DNA of 64,000 nt. Source: Chitinophaga oryziterrae (GTDB lineage: Bacteria > Bacteroidota > Bacteroidia > Chitinophagales > Chitinophagaceae). Location: the NCBI RefSeq assembly GCF_009758125.1, contig NZ_WRXO01000009.1, positions 124,001-188,000 of the forward strand. Reading direction: 5' to 3'. Below the pieces are notes generated by a model. It searched no databases. It saw nothing but the letters and a program-made list of their open reading frames with translations, and had not been told where the DNA came from. The translations under genes were made by a program, and so were the position numbers. Position 1 is the first letter of the stretch. Each line of letters starts with the position of its first letter. This document shows positions 7,875 to 16,508 of the stretch, piece by piece.

Positions 7875-10484
7875 TTATTCTGCCGGCTCTTCTTCTGTTG
7901 CGGTATCATCTTCACCTGCTTCTTCTGTTCCGTCTTCTTCCAGCGCTTCTTCCCCTTCAGCTAAAGGTTCAGCAACTACAATCCCGTCCTCGCCTTCTGC
8001 CAATGCAGCTTCCGGTTCCTCCTGTTCGTCAAGACGCGCTACAGCAGCAATTTCATCGCTTTCATCCAGTCTTATTAAACGTACACCCTGTGTAGCCCTT
8101 CCCGCTTCACGGATATCTTTTACTGCCATACGGATAGTAATACCGGACTTACAGGTGATCATCAGGTCATCTTTCTCTGTTACGTCCATCACAGCAATCA
8201 GATTACCGGTCTTCTCTGTAACATTGATCGTTTTAACCCCCTTACCACCGCGGTTTGTAATCCTATAGTCCTCTATATCAGTACGTTTGCCAAATCCTTT
8301 CTCAGACACCACCAGCACGGTTCTTTCGGTGTCTTCCTTATTTACACAAATCATACCAACTACTTCATCCTTATCATTGTCCACCTCGATACCTCTTACA
8401 CCGATCGCACCACGGCCGGTATCACGAACGGTACTTTCAGGGAAGCGGATCGCACGGCCACTCTTAATAGCCATCATGATCTGACTGTTACCATCTGTCA
8501 GTTTAGCTTCCAGTAACTGGTCGCCTTCATTGATAGTGATAGCATTCACACCGTTCTGACGCGGACGGGAGAATTCTTCCAGTAAAGTCTTTTTGATAGT
8601 ACCATTACTTGTACAAAGGATAATGTAATGGCTGTTGATGAAGTCTTTATCGTTCAGGTCCTTGATATCGATAATTGCCCTGATCTTATCATCAGTAGGC
8701 AGGTTGATCAGGTTCTGGATAGCTCTTCCCTTACCACTCTTCTCGCCTTCAGGTATTTCATACACCTTTAACCAGAAACAACGTCCTTTCTCTGTAAAGA
8801 ACAACATCGTATGGTGAGTAGACGCTACGAACAGATGCTCTATGTAATCCTCATCACGTGTTTTACCTCCTACAGCGCCACGGCCACCACGTTTCTGCTG
8901 ACGGTAATCATAGGCTGAGGTACGCTTGATATAACCCAGGTGAGAGATGGTAATGACCACGTCTTCTTCTGCGATGATATCTTCCATACGCATTTCACTG
9001 GCCAGGTACTGGATCTCGGTTCTGCGTTCATCACCAAAACGTTTCTTCACATCTTCCAGCTCATCGCGGATGATTTTAAAACGCAGTGTCTCGTCGGATA
9101 ATACATCTTTCAGGTAACCTATCAGCTTCATGATCTCATCATATTCTTCCTTGATCTTATCACGCTCCATACCCGTTAAACGTTGCAGACGCAACTCCAG
9201 GATGGCTTTAGACTGGATCTCACTGAGTTCGAACTGTGTCATTAAACCTTCCTTCGCTTCATCCGGTGTACGGGAAGCACGGATCAGTGCAATCACCTGG
9301 TCCAGGTGGTCCAGTGCAATCAGGTAACCCTGTAGGATATGCGCCTTTTCTTCTGCCTTACGCAGATCGAAACGCGTTCTGCGGATCACTACTTCATGAC
9401 GGAACTCAACGAATTCAGATATGAGGTCTTTCAGGTTCAGTACACGCGGACGTCCTTTTACAAGCGCTACGTTATTGATACCATAAGAAGTCTGTAACTC
9501 AGAATATTTATATAACTGGTTAATAACTACGTTTGCGATAGCTTCTCTCTTCAGATCAATTACCAGGCGCATCCCTTCACGGTCACTTTCGTCACGTGCT
9601 TCTGCAATACCTTCAATGATCTTGTCATCAGCCAGCTGCGCTATTTTCTGATGCAGCACCGCCTTGTTGATCTGATATGGCAACTCATAGATTATCAGTC
9701 GCTCACGACCGGCTTTCGTAGTTTCCACATTCACTTTACCACGCACTACTACCCTGCCACGGCCTGTTTCAAAACCTTGTTTTACACCGTCATAACCATA
9801 TATGATACCACCGGTAGGGAAATCCGGTGCCTTCACATGTTTGATCAGCTCTTCTATAGTGATATCCCTGTTCTCAATGTATGCAATAGCGCCATCTACC
9901 ACCTCACTGAGGTTGTGAGGCATAATGTTGGTCGCCATACCTACCGCAATACCGGAAGCTCCGTTCACCAAAAGGTTAGGGATCCTCGTAGGTAATACAG
10001 TTGGTTCCTGTAAGGTATCGTCAAAGTTCAGTGTAAAGTCTACTGTCTCTTTATCAATATCTTCCAGCATTGCTTCAGCAATACGCTGTAAACGTATCTC
10101 TGTATAACGCATCGCAGCCGGTGAGTCACCATCCACAGAACCGAAGTTACCCTGACCGTCAACCAGGATGTAACGCATGGTCCACGGCTGTGCCAGACGC
10201 ACAATCGTGTCGTAGATAGAGGCATCACCGTGAGGGTGGAACTTACCCATTACCTCACCAACGATACGCGCTGATTTCTTGTATGCCTTATTACTGTTGT
10301 TGCCCAACTCACTCATCCCAAACAACACCCGGCGGTGTACAGGCTTCAAACCATCCCGTACATCTGGTAGTGCCCTTCCAACGATTACAGACATTGAGTA
10401 GTCTATATAAGCAGTTTTCATCTGCTCTTCAATGTTGATCTGGACGATTCTGCCTTCGTTGTGACTTTCCGTATTTTCTGACAT
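7875..10484 (-). CDS. gyrA: DNA gyrase subunit A
   Basis: 869-residue catalytic subunit of gyrase, which with GyrB introduces negative supercoils. The active-site tyrosine is Tyr127 (AAMRYTEIRL). The GyrA box appears as QQKRGGRG at the start of the C-terminal beta-pinwheel, supporting gyrase rather than topoisomerase IV. The quinolone-determining region reads HPHGDASIYD: residue 88, equivalent to E. coli Ser83, is alanine, as in Mycobacterium tuberculosis. The last ~60 residues are very acidic (Glu/Ala/Asp-rich). The gene stands alone, divergent from a saccharopine dehydrogenase. Confidence 0.97.
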   Translation of the reverse strand: MSENTESHNEGRIVQINIEEQMKTAYIDYSMSVIVGRALPDVRDGLKPVHRRVLFGMSELGNNSNKAYKKSARIVGEVMGKFHPHGDASIYDTIVRLAQPWTMRYILVDGQGNFGSVDGDSPAAMRYTEIRLQRIAEAMLEDIDKETVDFTLNFDDTLQEPTVLPTRIPNLLVNGASGIAVGMATNIMPHNLSEVVDGAIAYIENRDITIEELIKHVKAPDFPTGGIIYGYDGVKQGFETGRGRVVVRGKVNVETTKAGRERLIIYELPYQINKAVLHQKIAQLADDKIIEGIAEARDESDREGMRLVIDLKREAIANVVINQLYKYSELQTSYGINNVALVKGRPRVLNLKDLISEFVEFRHEVVIRRTRFDLRKAEEKAHILQGYLIALDHLDQVIALIRASRTPDEAKEGLMTQFELSEIQSKAILELRLQRLTGMERDKIKEEYDEIMKLIGYLKDVLSDETLRFKIIRDELEDVKKRFGDERRTEIQYLASEMRMEDIIAEEDVVITISHLGYIKRTSAYDYRQQKRGGRGAVGGKTRDEDYIEHLFVASTHHTMLFFTEKGRCFWLKVYEIPEGEKSGKGRAIQNLINLPTDDKIRAIIDIKDLNDKDFINSHYIILCTSNGTIKKTLLEEFSRPRQNGVNAITINEGDQLLEAKLTDGNSQIMMAIKSGRAIRFPESTVRDTGRGAIGVRGIEVDNDKDEVVGMICVNKEDTERTVLVVSEKGFGKRTDIEDYRITNRGGKGVKTINVTEKTGNLIAVMDVTEKDDLMITCKSGITIRMAVKDIREAGRATQGVRLIRLDESDEIAAVARLDEQEEPEAALAEGEDGIVVAEPLAEGEEALEEDGTEEAGEDDTATEEEPAE

Positions 10485-10873
10485 TATAATGTTGGTTTAC
10501 AATTAATTTTGCTGAAAAAACAAATAAGCGCAAATATACCCATTTCAAGCCGTATTCCGGCCTGATTGACATAAAATGTGAATAAAAAAGGAATTGTCAT
10601 ATAATACAAATACCATATGCAATAGTAACAAAATATGCAGATAGCCGGATTTATCATTAATTTGCACGAACTCCTTTAATAATTACTTTATATCTTAAAA
10701 AACAGAAATATTGCGAAAATAAAATATTGGCAAACATTTTGTTTCTAACCCCGTGAGAATCAAAGTGTCGTAGTCAAAAATTGAAATTTCCCTGAAATTT
10801 CGAACATTAGTTACATGACCGATGTTAAATCCCTGTTCCGAAACTATACTAAACTAAAGATGAACAAAGTATT
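10485..10873. other. Divergent intergenic region, gyrA / saccharopine dehydrogenase
   Basis: 389 AT-rich bases with no convincing ORF. It must hold promoters for both genes, but I find no full TTTG-N19-TAnnTTTG match. Two copies of the palindrome GAAATTTC lie three bases apart (10783-10790 and 10794-10801), about 75 bases ahead of the rightward gene. Confidence 0.5.
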
Positions 10874-12199
10874 ATGAAGCATATTCTATTGTTTGGTGCC
10901 GGAAAATCGGCCACTTGCCTCATAGATTATCTACTGGTGAATGCTCCCCGGCAGAAATGGCATGTGACTGTTGCGGATCATGATCTGATGCTGATCAAAT
11001 CTAAAACCGGTAAATCATACTATGTTACACCGGCGGCCATCGATATCAAAGACCAGGCTGCAAGACAAAAACTGGTACAGGAAACAGACCTGGTCATCTC
11101 CCTGCTACCCCCTCCTTTGCACATTTTTGTAGCAAAAGACTGTCTGCAATTCGGTAAAAATCTGCTTACCGCTTCCTACATAGATCCGGAAGTCAAAAAG
11201 CTGGAAAAAGAAATCGAAAAAGCCGGTCTGCTATTCATGTATGAAATGGGTCTGGACCCCGGAATAGATCACATGAGCGCCATGAAACTCATCCACTCTA
11301 TCGAAAAGAAAGGCGGACAAATCTCTGCCTTCAGGTCTTATTGCGGCGGATTAATCTCCCCCGAAAGCAATGACAACCCATGGCAATATAAAATATCCTG
11401 GAACGCCCGCAACATAGTTACTGCCGGTAGCTCCGGGGCTACCTACCGCGAAAAAGGGAAAGTAAAGGAAATTCCTTACGAACACCTCTTCGACCAGACT
11501 AAAACCATTCATATCCCAAGCCTGGGTAAACTCGCTTATTACCCCAACCGGGACTCCCTGGGATATATGAGCGCTTATAAACTGGAAGACATCCCTACGT
11601 TTATGCGTGCTACTTTACGCTACCCCGACTTCTGCGAAGGATGGAGTACTTTAGTAAAACTGGGATTAACTGATGATAAGGAAAAAGTACAGACAGATGA
11701 TCTTACCTACTTTAAGTGGACCACTCAGCATATGAAAGTTGATAAGCAACTGAGTAATGAAGAGAACATTGCTAATCACCTCGGCATCAGCGCTAAATCT
11801 AAAATCATCCGCCAGCTGAAATTCCTGGGACTCTTAAATGGAGAAGTCATCAACCTGGGCGAACAAACCAACGCCAGCGTTTTACAGAACATCATTGAAT
11901 CACGCCTCAGCATGGAACAGACAGATAAAGATATGATCGTGATGATGCATGAAATTGAGTTTGAACGCAGAGGCATGACGACCAAACTGCATAGCTTCAT
12001 GATCACTCAGGGAGAAGATAATATGCGTACTGCTATGGCCAAAACAGTAGGTTTACCATTAGGGATCATGGCCAAACTGCTGTTACAGGATAAATTCAAT
12101 TTAACCGGCTTACACATTCCCATCTTACCAGATATCTATAATCCAATCCTGAAAGAACTGGAAGATTATAATATCCGTTTTGAAGAGAGCTTTGAATAA
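10874..12199 (+). CDS. Saccharopine dehydrogenase family protein
   Basis: 441 residues. The N-terminal Rossmann fold begins at once with LLFGAGKSA, and the body has the saccharopine reductase (Lys9-like) pattern, including EMGLDPGIDHMSAMKLI and GGLISPESNDNPWQYKISW. Such enzymes interconvert saccharopine with an aminoadipate semialdehyde intermediate plus glutamate; in bacteria the physiological substrate is often lysine- or polyamine-related and cannot be read from sequence alone. No lysine pathway genes adjoin. A hairpin terminator follows immediately. Confidence 0.85.
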   Translation: MKHILLFGAGKSATCLIDYLLVNAPRQKWHVTVADHDLMLIKSKTGKSYYVTPAAIDIKDQAARQKLVQETDLVISLLPPPLHIFVAKDCLQFGKNLLTASYIDPEVKKLEKEIEKAGLLFMYEMGLDPGIDHMSAMKLIHSIEKKGGQISAFRSYCGGLISPESNDNPWQYKISWNARNIVTAGSSGATYREKGKVKEIPYEHLFDQTKTIHIPSLGKLAYYPNRDSLGYMSAYKLEDIPTFMRATLRYPDFCEGWSTLVKLGLTDDKEKVQTDDLTYFKWTTQHMKVDKQLSNEENIANHLGISAKSKIIRQLKFLGLLNGEVINLGEQTNASVLQNIIESRLSMEQTDKDMIVMMHEIEFERRGMTTKLHSFMITQGEDNMRTAMAKTVGLPLGIMAKLLLQDKFNLTGLHIPILPDIYNPILKELEDYNIRFEESFE

Positions 12200-12205
12200 A
12201 AGGAA

Positions 12206-12240
12206 TGACCCCAAAGCTCCCTCAAAGGAGCTTTAGGTCA
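12206..12240. terminator. Bidirectional terminator
   Basis: AAAGCTCC (12213-12220) pairs with GGAGCTTT (12227-12234), extended by TGACC/GGTCA arms. It lies between converging genes. Confidence 0.7.
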
Positions 12241-12242
12241 TC

Positions 12243-12932
12243 TTATTTAAATGCCGCCAATGCCTGTCTGAAGTCAATCATACCTTCAGTTGCAGGCTTT
12301 TCTATGAGATGCAGGCTTGCACGCGGCGTTACGTCCGGCAGCCTTTTGTCTATCACATATACAGGCACCTTCGAATCCACATAATCCAGCAATCCCGCTG
12401 CCGGATACACCACCAGCGAAGTACCGATTACAGCAAAAATATCTGCCGTTGATACCAGTTCGGCCGCATCAATGATCTTGTGTACCGTCTCCCCAAACCA
12501 TACGATGTCCGGCCTTAACTGCCCGCCATCAACAGCTACATCACCCAATACAATATCACCTTCTATCGGATAACTGCGCGTTTCATTCAGCACACTACGC
12601 ATCTTCAGGATCTCTCCATGCAGGTGTAATACTTTTTTTGAACCTGCCCTTTCATGCAGATCATCTATATTCTGTGTGATAATCTCTACGTCAAATGTAT
12701 CCTGCAACTCCGCCAGACCAATATGCGCGGCATTCGGTTTTGCAGCCATCACGTCTTTCCTGCGCAAATTGTAAAAGTCAAGTACCAGCTTGGGGTCTGC
12801 CTTCCAGCCATCCGGCGAGGCTACTTTATACACATCATGGCCTTCCCATAATCCATCACTGTCGCGGAATGTTTTTAATCCGCTCTCTGCGCTGATGCCT
12901 GCGCCGGTTAACACAACCAACCTTGTTTTCAT
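12243..12932 (-). CDS. Sirtuin-type NAD-dependent deacylase lacking zinc cysteines
   Basis: 229 residues. The NAD-binding motifs are intact: GAGISAESG (10-18), TQNIDDLHERAG (87-98), the catalytic His105 in LHLHGE, and IGTSLVVYPA. Tyr54 and Arg57 in FYNLRR match the pair that selects succinyl or malonyl lysine in CobB/SIRT5-type enzymes, so desuccinylation is the likely activity. The usual zinc module with two CxxC pairs, expected between residues 105 and 140, is replaced by a cysteine-free segment; the whole protein contains no cysteine. The start ATG is clear. Confidence 0.88.
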   Translation of the reverse strand: MKTRLVVLTGAGISAESGLKTFRDSDGLWEGHDVYKVASPDGWKADPKLVLDFYNLRRKDVMAAKPNAAHIGLAELQDTFDVEIITQNIDDLHERAGSKKVLHLHGEILKMRSVLNETRSYPIEGDIVLGDVAVDGGQLRPDIVWFGETVHKIIDAAELVSTADIFAVIGTSLVVYPAAGLLDYVDSKVPVYVIDKRLPDVTPRASLHLIEKPATEGMIDFRQALAAFK

Positions 12933-13013
12933 CTTTTTTGTATTATAATTTATAGGTACAAGATACGTTTTTTAGCTTTTAGCTTAACTTTACACCGATT
13001 AAATAACAGCCTC

Positions 13014-13868
13014 TTGAAGATCATTTATACGCTCGCTGCATTATTGCTGATGCAGTTACGTGTTAGTGCGCAGTCGGATACTACACACCCGCAGTCAGAC
13101 ACTACACGCCTATACGCCGCCGATAGTACACAAAAAAAACTGGCATCAGATTCCGTGATCCTGTACCGGATCAACGGCACTTATCTGCACAGTTTATGGA
13201 GCGACCTGAAATATGAAGTATCCCGCCCTGCCCACTGGCATGGTAAAGATTTTACACGACTGGGAATAGTGGTAGGTGGCGCCGGCCTGTTAGCGGCTTC
13301 TGATTACAGCATCAAACAGGTTTTTATACATAATTCAGGAAATTTCTGGACCAGCGTCACCAATCAGATAGAACCTTTCGGTAACGCCTATTCGCCATAT
13401 CTCATAGGTGGCATGTACCTGGCAGGCGTTATTGCGCACGATAGAAAACTGGAAAGCGCTTCGCTGATGACAGCCAAATCAGTACTGATCTCTACCCTGA
13501 TTTACGTAACAGCTAAATCTGTGATCCGCCGCGGACGACCTACTTACGGCAATGATCCCTTTAGTTTCGATCCTGCTTTTTCAACAAATAAAACACATAC
13601 GTCCTTCCCTTCCGGACATATGCTCACCGTTACTACAGTGGCGACTTCTCTTGCTGAATTGTATGGAAAGGACCATCCCTGGGTACCATGGGTGGCTTAC
13701 AGTATAGCTGGTATGACAGGTGTTACCCGTTTATACCAGAACAGGCACTGGAGCAGCGATGTATGGGTAGGTGCTTCACTGGGGTATTTCGTGACTAAAA
13801 GCGTATTCCGTCACCACCGCGACCAGGAACATAAGAAGGCGCTGAAAGCAATGGCCGCCGCCATGTAA
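13014..13868 (+). CDS. PAP2 family phosphatase
   Basis: 284 residues with a signal peptide (cleavage near VSAQ, residue 20). All three motifs of the type 2 phosphatidic acid phosphatase superfamily are present: K168-x6-RP, PSGH at 199-202, and R239-x5-H245-x3-D249. These enzymes remove phosphate from lipid phosphates such as undecaprenyl pyrophosphate or phosphatidylglycerol phosphate at the membrane. Several hydrophobic helices surround the motifs, so the active site probably faces the periplasm. TTG at 13014 is the start that includes the signal peptide. A near-consensus -7 box (TAACTTTA) lies at 12985. Confidence 0.87.
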   Translation: MKIIYTLAALLLMQLRVSAQSDTTHPQSDTTRLYAADSTQKKLASDSVILYRINGTYLHSLWSDLKYEVSRPAHWHGKDFTRLGIVVGGAGLLAASDYSIKQVFIHNSGNFWTSVTNQIEPFGNAYSPYLIGGMYLAGVIAHDRKLESASLMTAKSVLISTLIYVTAKSVIRRGRPTYGNDPFSFDPAFSTNKTHTSFPSGHMLTVTTVATSLAELYGKDHPWVPWVAYSIAGMTGVTRLYQNRHWSSDVWVGASLGYFVTKSVFRHHRDQEHKKALKAMAAAM

Positions 13869-13942
13869 AAATGTTATTTCAGGTAGCGACTCCGTTTGAA
13901 TACATAATCTTTGCGCCAGGTGTCATAATATTCAAAACTAAC

Positions 13943-14353
13943 CTATTTCATTCCGCCCATTTCCAGTATCGTCTGATACTCTTCAGGCGTAATAGCGCAA
14001 ACGGATAAACGTCCCTGACGTATAAGAGAAAGATTCGCCAAACGTTTTTCCGCTTTCATCTGCGCAAGTGTAACAGGCACTTTAAATGGTTTCACCGGCT
14101 GAAGGTCTACCACTACCCAGTTAGGATCTGGTGTCGTAGGGTCCTGATAATGTTCCTTCGCTACTTTGGCAATCCCCACTATTTCCATCCCCTCATTACT
14201 GTGATAAAACAGTACCTGGTCTCCTTTGGCCATTCCTCTCAGGTTGTTGCGTGCCTGATAATTGCGCACACCATCCCAGAAAGTTTTGCCATCTTTCACA
14301 AATTGGTCCCAGGAATATTTAAAAGGTTCTGATTTAACGAGCCAGTAGTTCAT
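13943..14353 (-). CDS. EVE domain protein
   Basis: 136 residues forming one EVE domain, recognised from MNYWLVKSEP at the start, FWDGVRNYQARNNLRGMAKGD, VLFYHSNEG, and LSLIRQGRLSVCAITPEEY near the end. EVE domains belong to the PUA-like superfamily and bind modified bases in DNA or RNA; this form resembles human THYN1 and bacterial stand-alone EVE proteins. Its ligand is not known. It is the last gene of a leftward run with the LutA-like gene, 23 bases away. Confidence 0.9.
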   Translation of the reverse strand: MNYWLVKSEPFKYSWDQFVKDGKTFWDGVRNYQARNNLRGMAKGDQVLFYHSNEGMEIVGIAKVAKEHYQDPTTPDPNWVVVDLQPVKPFKVPVTLAQMKAEKRLANLSLIRQGRLSVCAITPEEYQTILEMGGMK

Positions 14354-14376
14354 TGTCCAGTAATTTTAAAGAGATA

Positions 14377-15096
14377 TTACCAGCCGCTGGCCAGTACATC
14401 TGCAATATGCATTGTTTTAATATTCAGATTGTGCTTACGGATGTAACCATCCAGGTGCATCAGACAGGAAAGATCCGTAGAAATGAGATAGTCAGCGCCG
14501 CTGGCCACCGCATTATCCACCTTCTGCTCTCCCATACCAATGGAAATGGGTTCATACTTAACGGCAAAAGTACCGCCAAAGCCACAACACACCTCACAAT
14601 CATTCATCTCCTGTAGTTCCAGCCCTTTCACTTTAGATAACAACTGACGGGGACCTTCCTTGATATTGCATTCACGCAAAGCACCACAGGCATCATGATA
14701 AGTAGCTACCCCATTGAGGGAAGCACCGACATCAGATACATGCAACACATCCGTTAAAAACTCTGTGAATTCGTAGAGGTTCTTACGCAGAAGTTTTACC
14801 TCGTTATGTACCGCTGAATTGTCGAATAACTTACCATAGTAGTTACGTACAAAACCGGTACAGGACCCACTGGGAGCCACTATATAATCGAACGTATGAA
14901 AGTCTTTTACAAACTTTGTAGCCACTGCACGCGACTCGTCCCAATACCCTGCATTAAAAGCGGGTTGTCCGCAACAGGTTTGGTTAGTGTTATAACTAAC
15001 ATTACATCCCAGTTTCTCCAGCACCTTCACCATATTGAAGCCCGTTTCCGGGAACAGCTGATCTACAAAACAAGGAATAAAAAGCTGTACGTTCAT
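14377..15096 (-). CDS. LutA/YkgE-like CCG-domain Fe-S protein
   Basis: 239 residues with two cysteine-rich CCG domains: CFVDQLFPE and NQTCCGQPAFNAGY in the first, and DACGALRECNI plus CEVCCGFGGTFAVKY in the second. This is the LutA/YkgE subunit of the L-lactate utilisation complex (LutABC), which oxidises lactate to pyruvate. No lutB or lutC is adjacent, so its partners would be elsewhere. It sits in a leftward run behind ribH (63-base gap), which is probably coincidental rather than functional. Confidence 0.85.
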   Translation of the reverse strand: MNVQLFIPCFVDQLFPETGFNMVKVLEKLGCNVSYNTNQTCCGQPAFNAGYWDESRAVATKFVKDFHTFDYIVAPSGSCTGFVRNYYGKLFDNSAVHNEVKLLRKNLYEFTEFLTDVLHVSDVGASLNGVATYHDACGALRECNIKEGPRQLLSKVKGLELQEMNDCEVCCGFGGTFAVKYEPISIGMGEQKVDNAVASGADYLISTDLSCLMHLDGYIRKHNLNIKTMHIADVLASGW

Positions 15097-15159
15097 TGCG
15101 TTAGTCTTTAATTAGATTGCTGCAAGCTCTGCAAGAAGTGTGCTACATTCCGCTGCTGC

Positions 15160-15651
15160 TTATAATGCACGCAGCATACTAATCATTTTAAGCGCCGTAA
15201 TTGCGGCTTCTTCCCCCTTGTGACCATGGACCCCACCAATCCTTTCCTCTGCCTGTTGCATATTCTCTACTGTCAGGAGACCAAAGATGGTCGGTACCGG
15301 CAATTCTACATTCAGTTGCATAATGCCCTGTGTTACGCCCTGGCATACGTAATCAAAATGCGGAGTATCTCCACGGATCACACATCCGAAAGCAATAATT
15401 GCGCCTGGCTGTTTGCCTGTATTCTGTGTTCGTTCCCAATATTGTTTACAGGCAAAAGGTAACTCGAAAGCACCCGGTACCTTTATTTTGGTCACTTTAG
15501 ATACGTTGTACTGGGCAAGCGACCTTTCACAACCGGCCACCAGCTCATTAATAACAGTATCATTCCATTCGGTATACACTATAACAATACTGGCATCCTC
15601 TATATTGAGAATGCCAGTATCGTTCAATAAACTTTGATTATGTATTGACAT
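15160..15651 (-). CDS. ribH: 6,7-dimethyl-8-ribityllumazine synthase
   Basis: 163 residues. It catalyses the penultimate step of riboflavin synthesis and assembles into icosahedral or pentameric shells. Conserved substrate-binding stretches are VKVPGAFELPFACK-like (KIKVPGAFELPFACK), AFGCVIRGDTPHFDYVC, and GLLTVENMQQAEERIGG. It is separated from the upstream TPR membrane protein by 23 bases and is probably co-transcribed with it. No other riboflavin gene is nearby. Confidence 0.95.
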   Translation of the reverse strand: MSIHNQSLLNDTGILNIEDASIVIVYTEWNDTVINELVAGCERSLAQYNVSKVTKIKVPGAFELPFACKQYWERTQNTGKQPGAIIAFGCVIRGDTPHFDYVCQGVTQGIMQLNVELPVPTIFGLLTVENMQQAEERIGGVHGHKGEEAAITALKMISMLRAL

Positions 15652-15674
15652 GATTCAGCTATGATCAATCATCC

Positions 15675-16373
15675 TTAATTCCTCACTTCTCCCAAACGTG
15701 CCAGGTATTTATCCATTTCGCGGCCTTCGTTTGTTTGCGGATACTTAGTGCGGATTTCCTTGTACAGTTCAACAGCATCAGCTGATTTACCTGCTTTCTC
15801 CAGCGCCATACCTGCACGGAACAAATATATAGGAGCCGTCAGTTCATTATCACTGTAATGTCCTGCTTTCTTATAATAATCGATACCATCGCTGGTTTTA
15901 CCCAGTTCCATATAAGCATCGCCTGCTAAACCGTAAGCCATCGCCTGTACGATCTGGTCTCCTCCACTGAAGGAAGTCAGCAGATCTGCTCCTTTCTGGA
16001 ATTCACCCAGCTTTACATAACAAACACCCGCGTAATATTTAGACAGCTGACCGGTTTTGGTGCTGCTGTATTTATCAAGTACCTGTATAAAACCGTAATT
16101 ATTTCCGTCACCATTCAGTGCCAGTTTAAAAGAATCCTGTTCGAAATACTGCTGGGCATGGAATACCATGTCCTGTGCTTTTTTCTCATTAGGCGCTTTT
16201 ATGAACTTGTTGTAGGCAAACGTACCGCCTATTACCACTACGATTACCAGCAGGGCAATATTGATGACGTTTTTGTTCTTGTAATAGAAGTCTTCCGCCT
16301 TATGTACAGAATCTTGCAGTTGGAAGTCCTTCGTTACAGGAGCATCAGCGGCTTTATGTGTTGTTTCGGTCAT
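15675..16373 (-). CDS. TPR membrane protein, YfgM-like
   Basis: 232 residues: a cytoplasmic N-terminus, one membrane helix at about 36-56 (VINIALLVIVVVIGGTFAY), then periplasmic TPRs (LSKYYAGVCYVKLGEF, AYGLAGDAYMELGKTSDG). The shape resembles YfgM/ancillary SecYEG-translocon proteins; that role is inference. I choose the ATG at 16373. The open frame continues to 16442, but a promoter box at 16440-16447 lies there and the extra residues look random. It leads the run ribH, lutA-like, EVE. Confidence 0.8.
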   Translation of the reverse strand: MTETTHKAADAPVTKDFQLQDSVHKAEDFYYKNKNVINIALLVIVVVIGGTFAYNKFIKAPNEKKAQDMVFHAQQYFEQDSFKLALNGDGNNYGFIQVLDKYSSTKTGQLSKYYAGVCYVKLGEFQKGADLLTSFSGGDQIVQAMAYGLAGDAYMELGKTSDGIDYYKKAGHYSDNELTAPIYLFRAGMALEKAGKSADAVELYKEIRTKYPQTNEGREMDKYLARLGEVRN

Positions 16374-16439
16374 TGTAATTGTGAGCGTTAAATTGTTATT
16401 TCTTATTAAGGTACAGGTCCTGGCTTTAGCCGTTACCCG

Positions 16440-16447
16440 CAAATATA
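16440..16447 (-). promoter_or_regulatory. -7 box ahead of the TPR-ribH run
   Basis: TATATTTG on the minus strand, a full TAnnTTTG match. It overlaps the end of the T-tract of the pdhA terminator, so termination and re-initiation are packed together. No clear -33 box. Confidence 0.6.
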
Positions 16448-16500
16448 AAAAAGGTTAGCGAATCTTCAGCCGTTCTGAACGGACACGACCGCTAACCTTT
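16446..16500 (-). terminator. Terminator after pdhA
   Basis: An 11-base perfect stem (16450-16460 with 16490-16500) around a 29-base loop, followed on the minus strand by a run of T. It ends the pdhA transcript. Confidence 0.75.
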
Positions 16501-16508
16501 AAATATTA

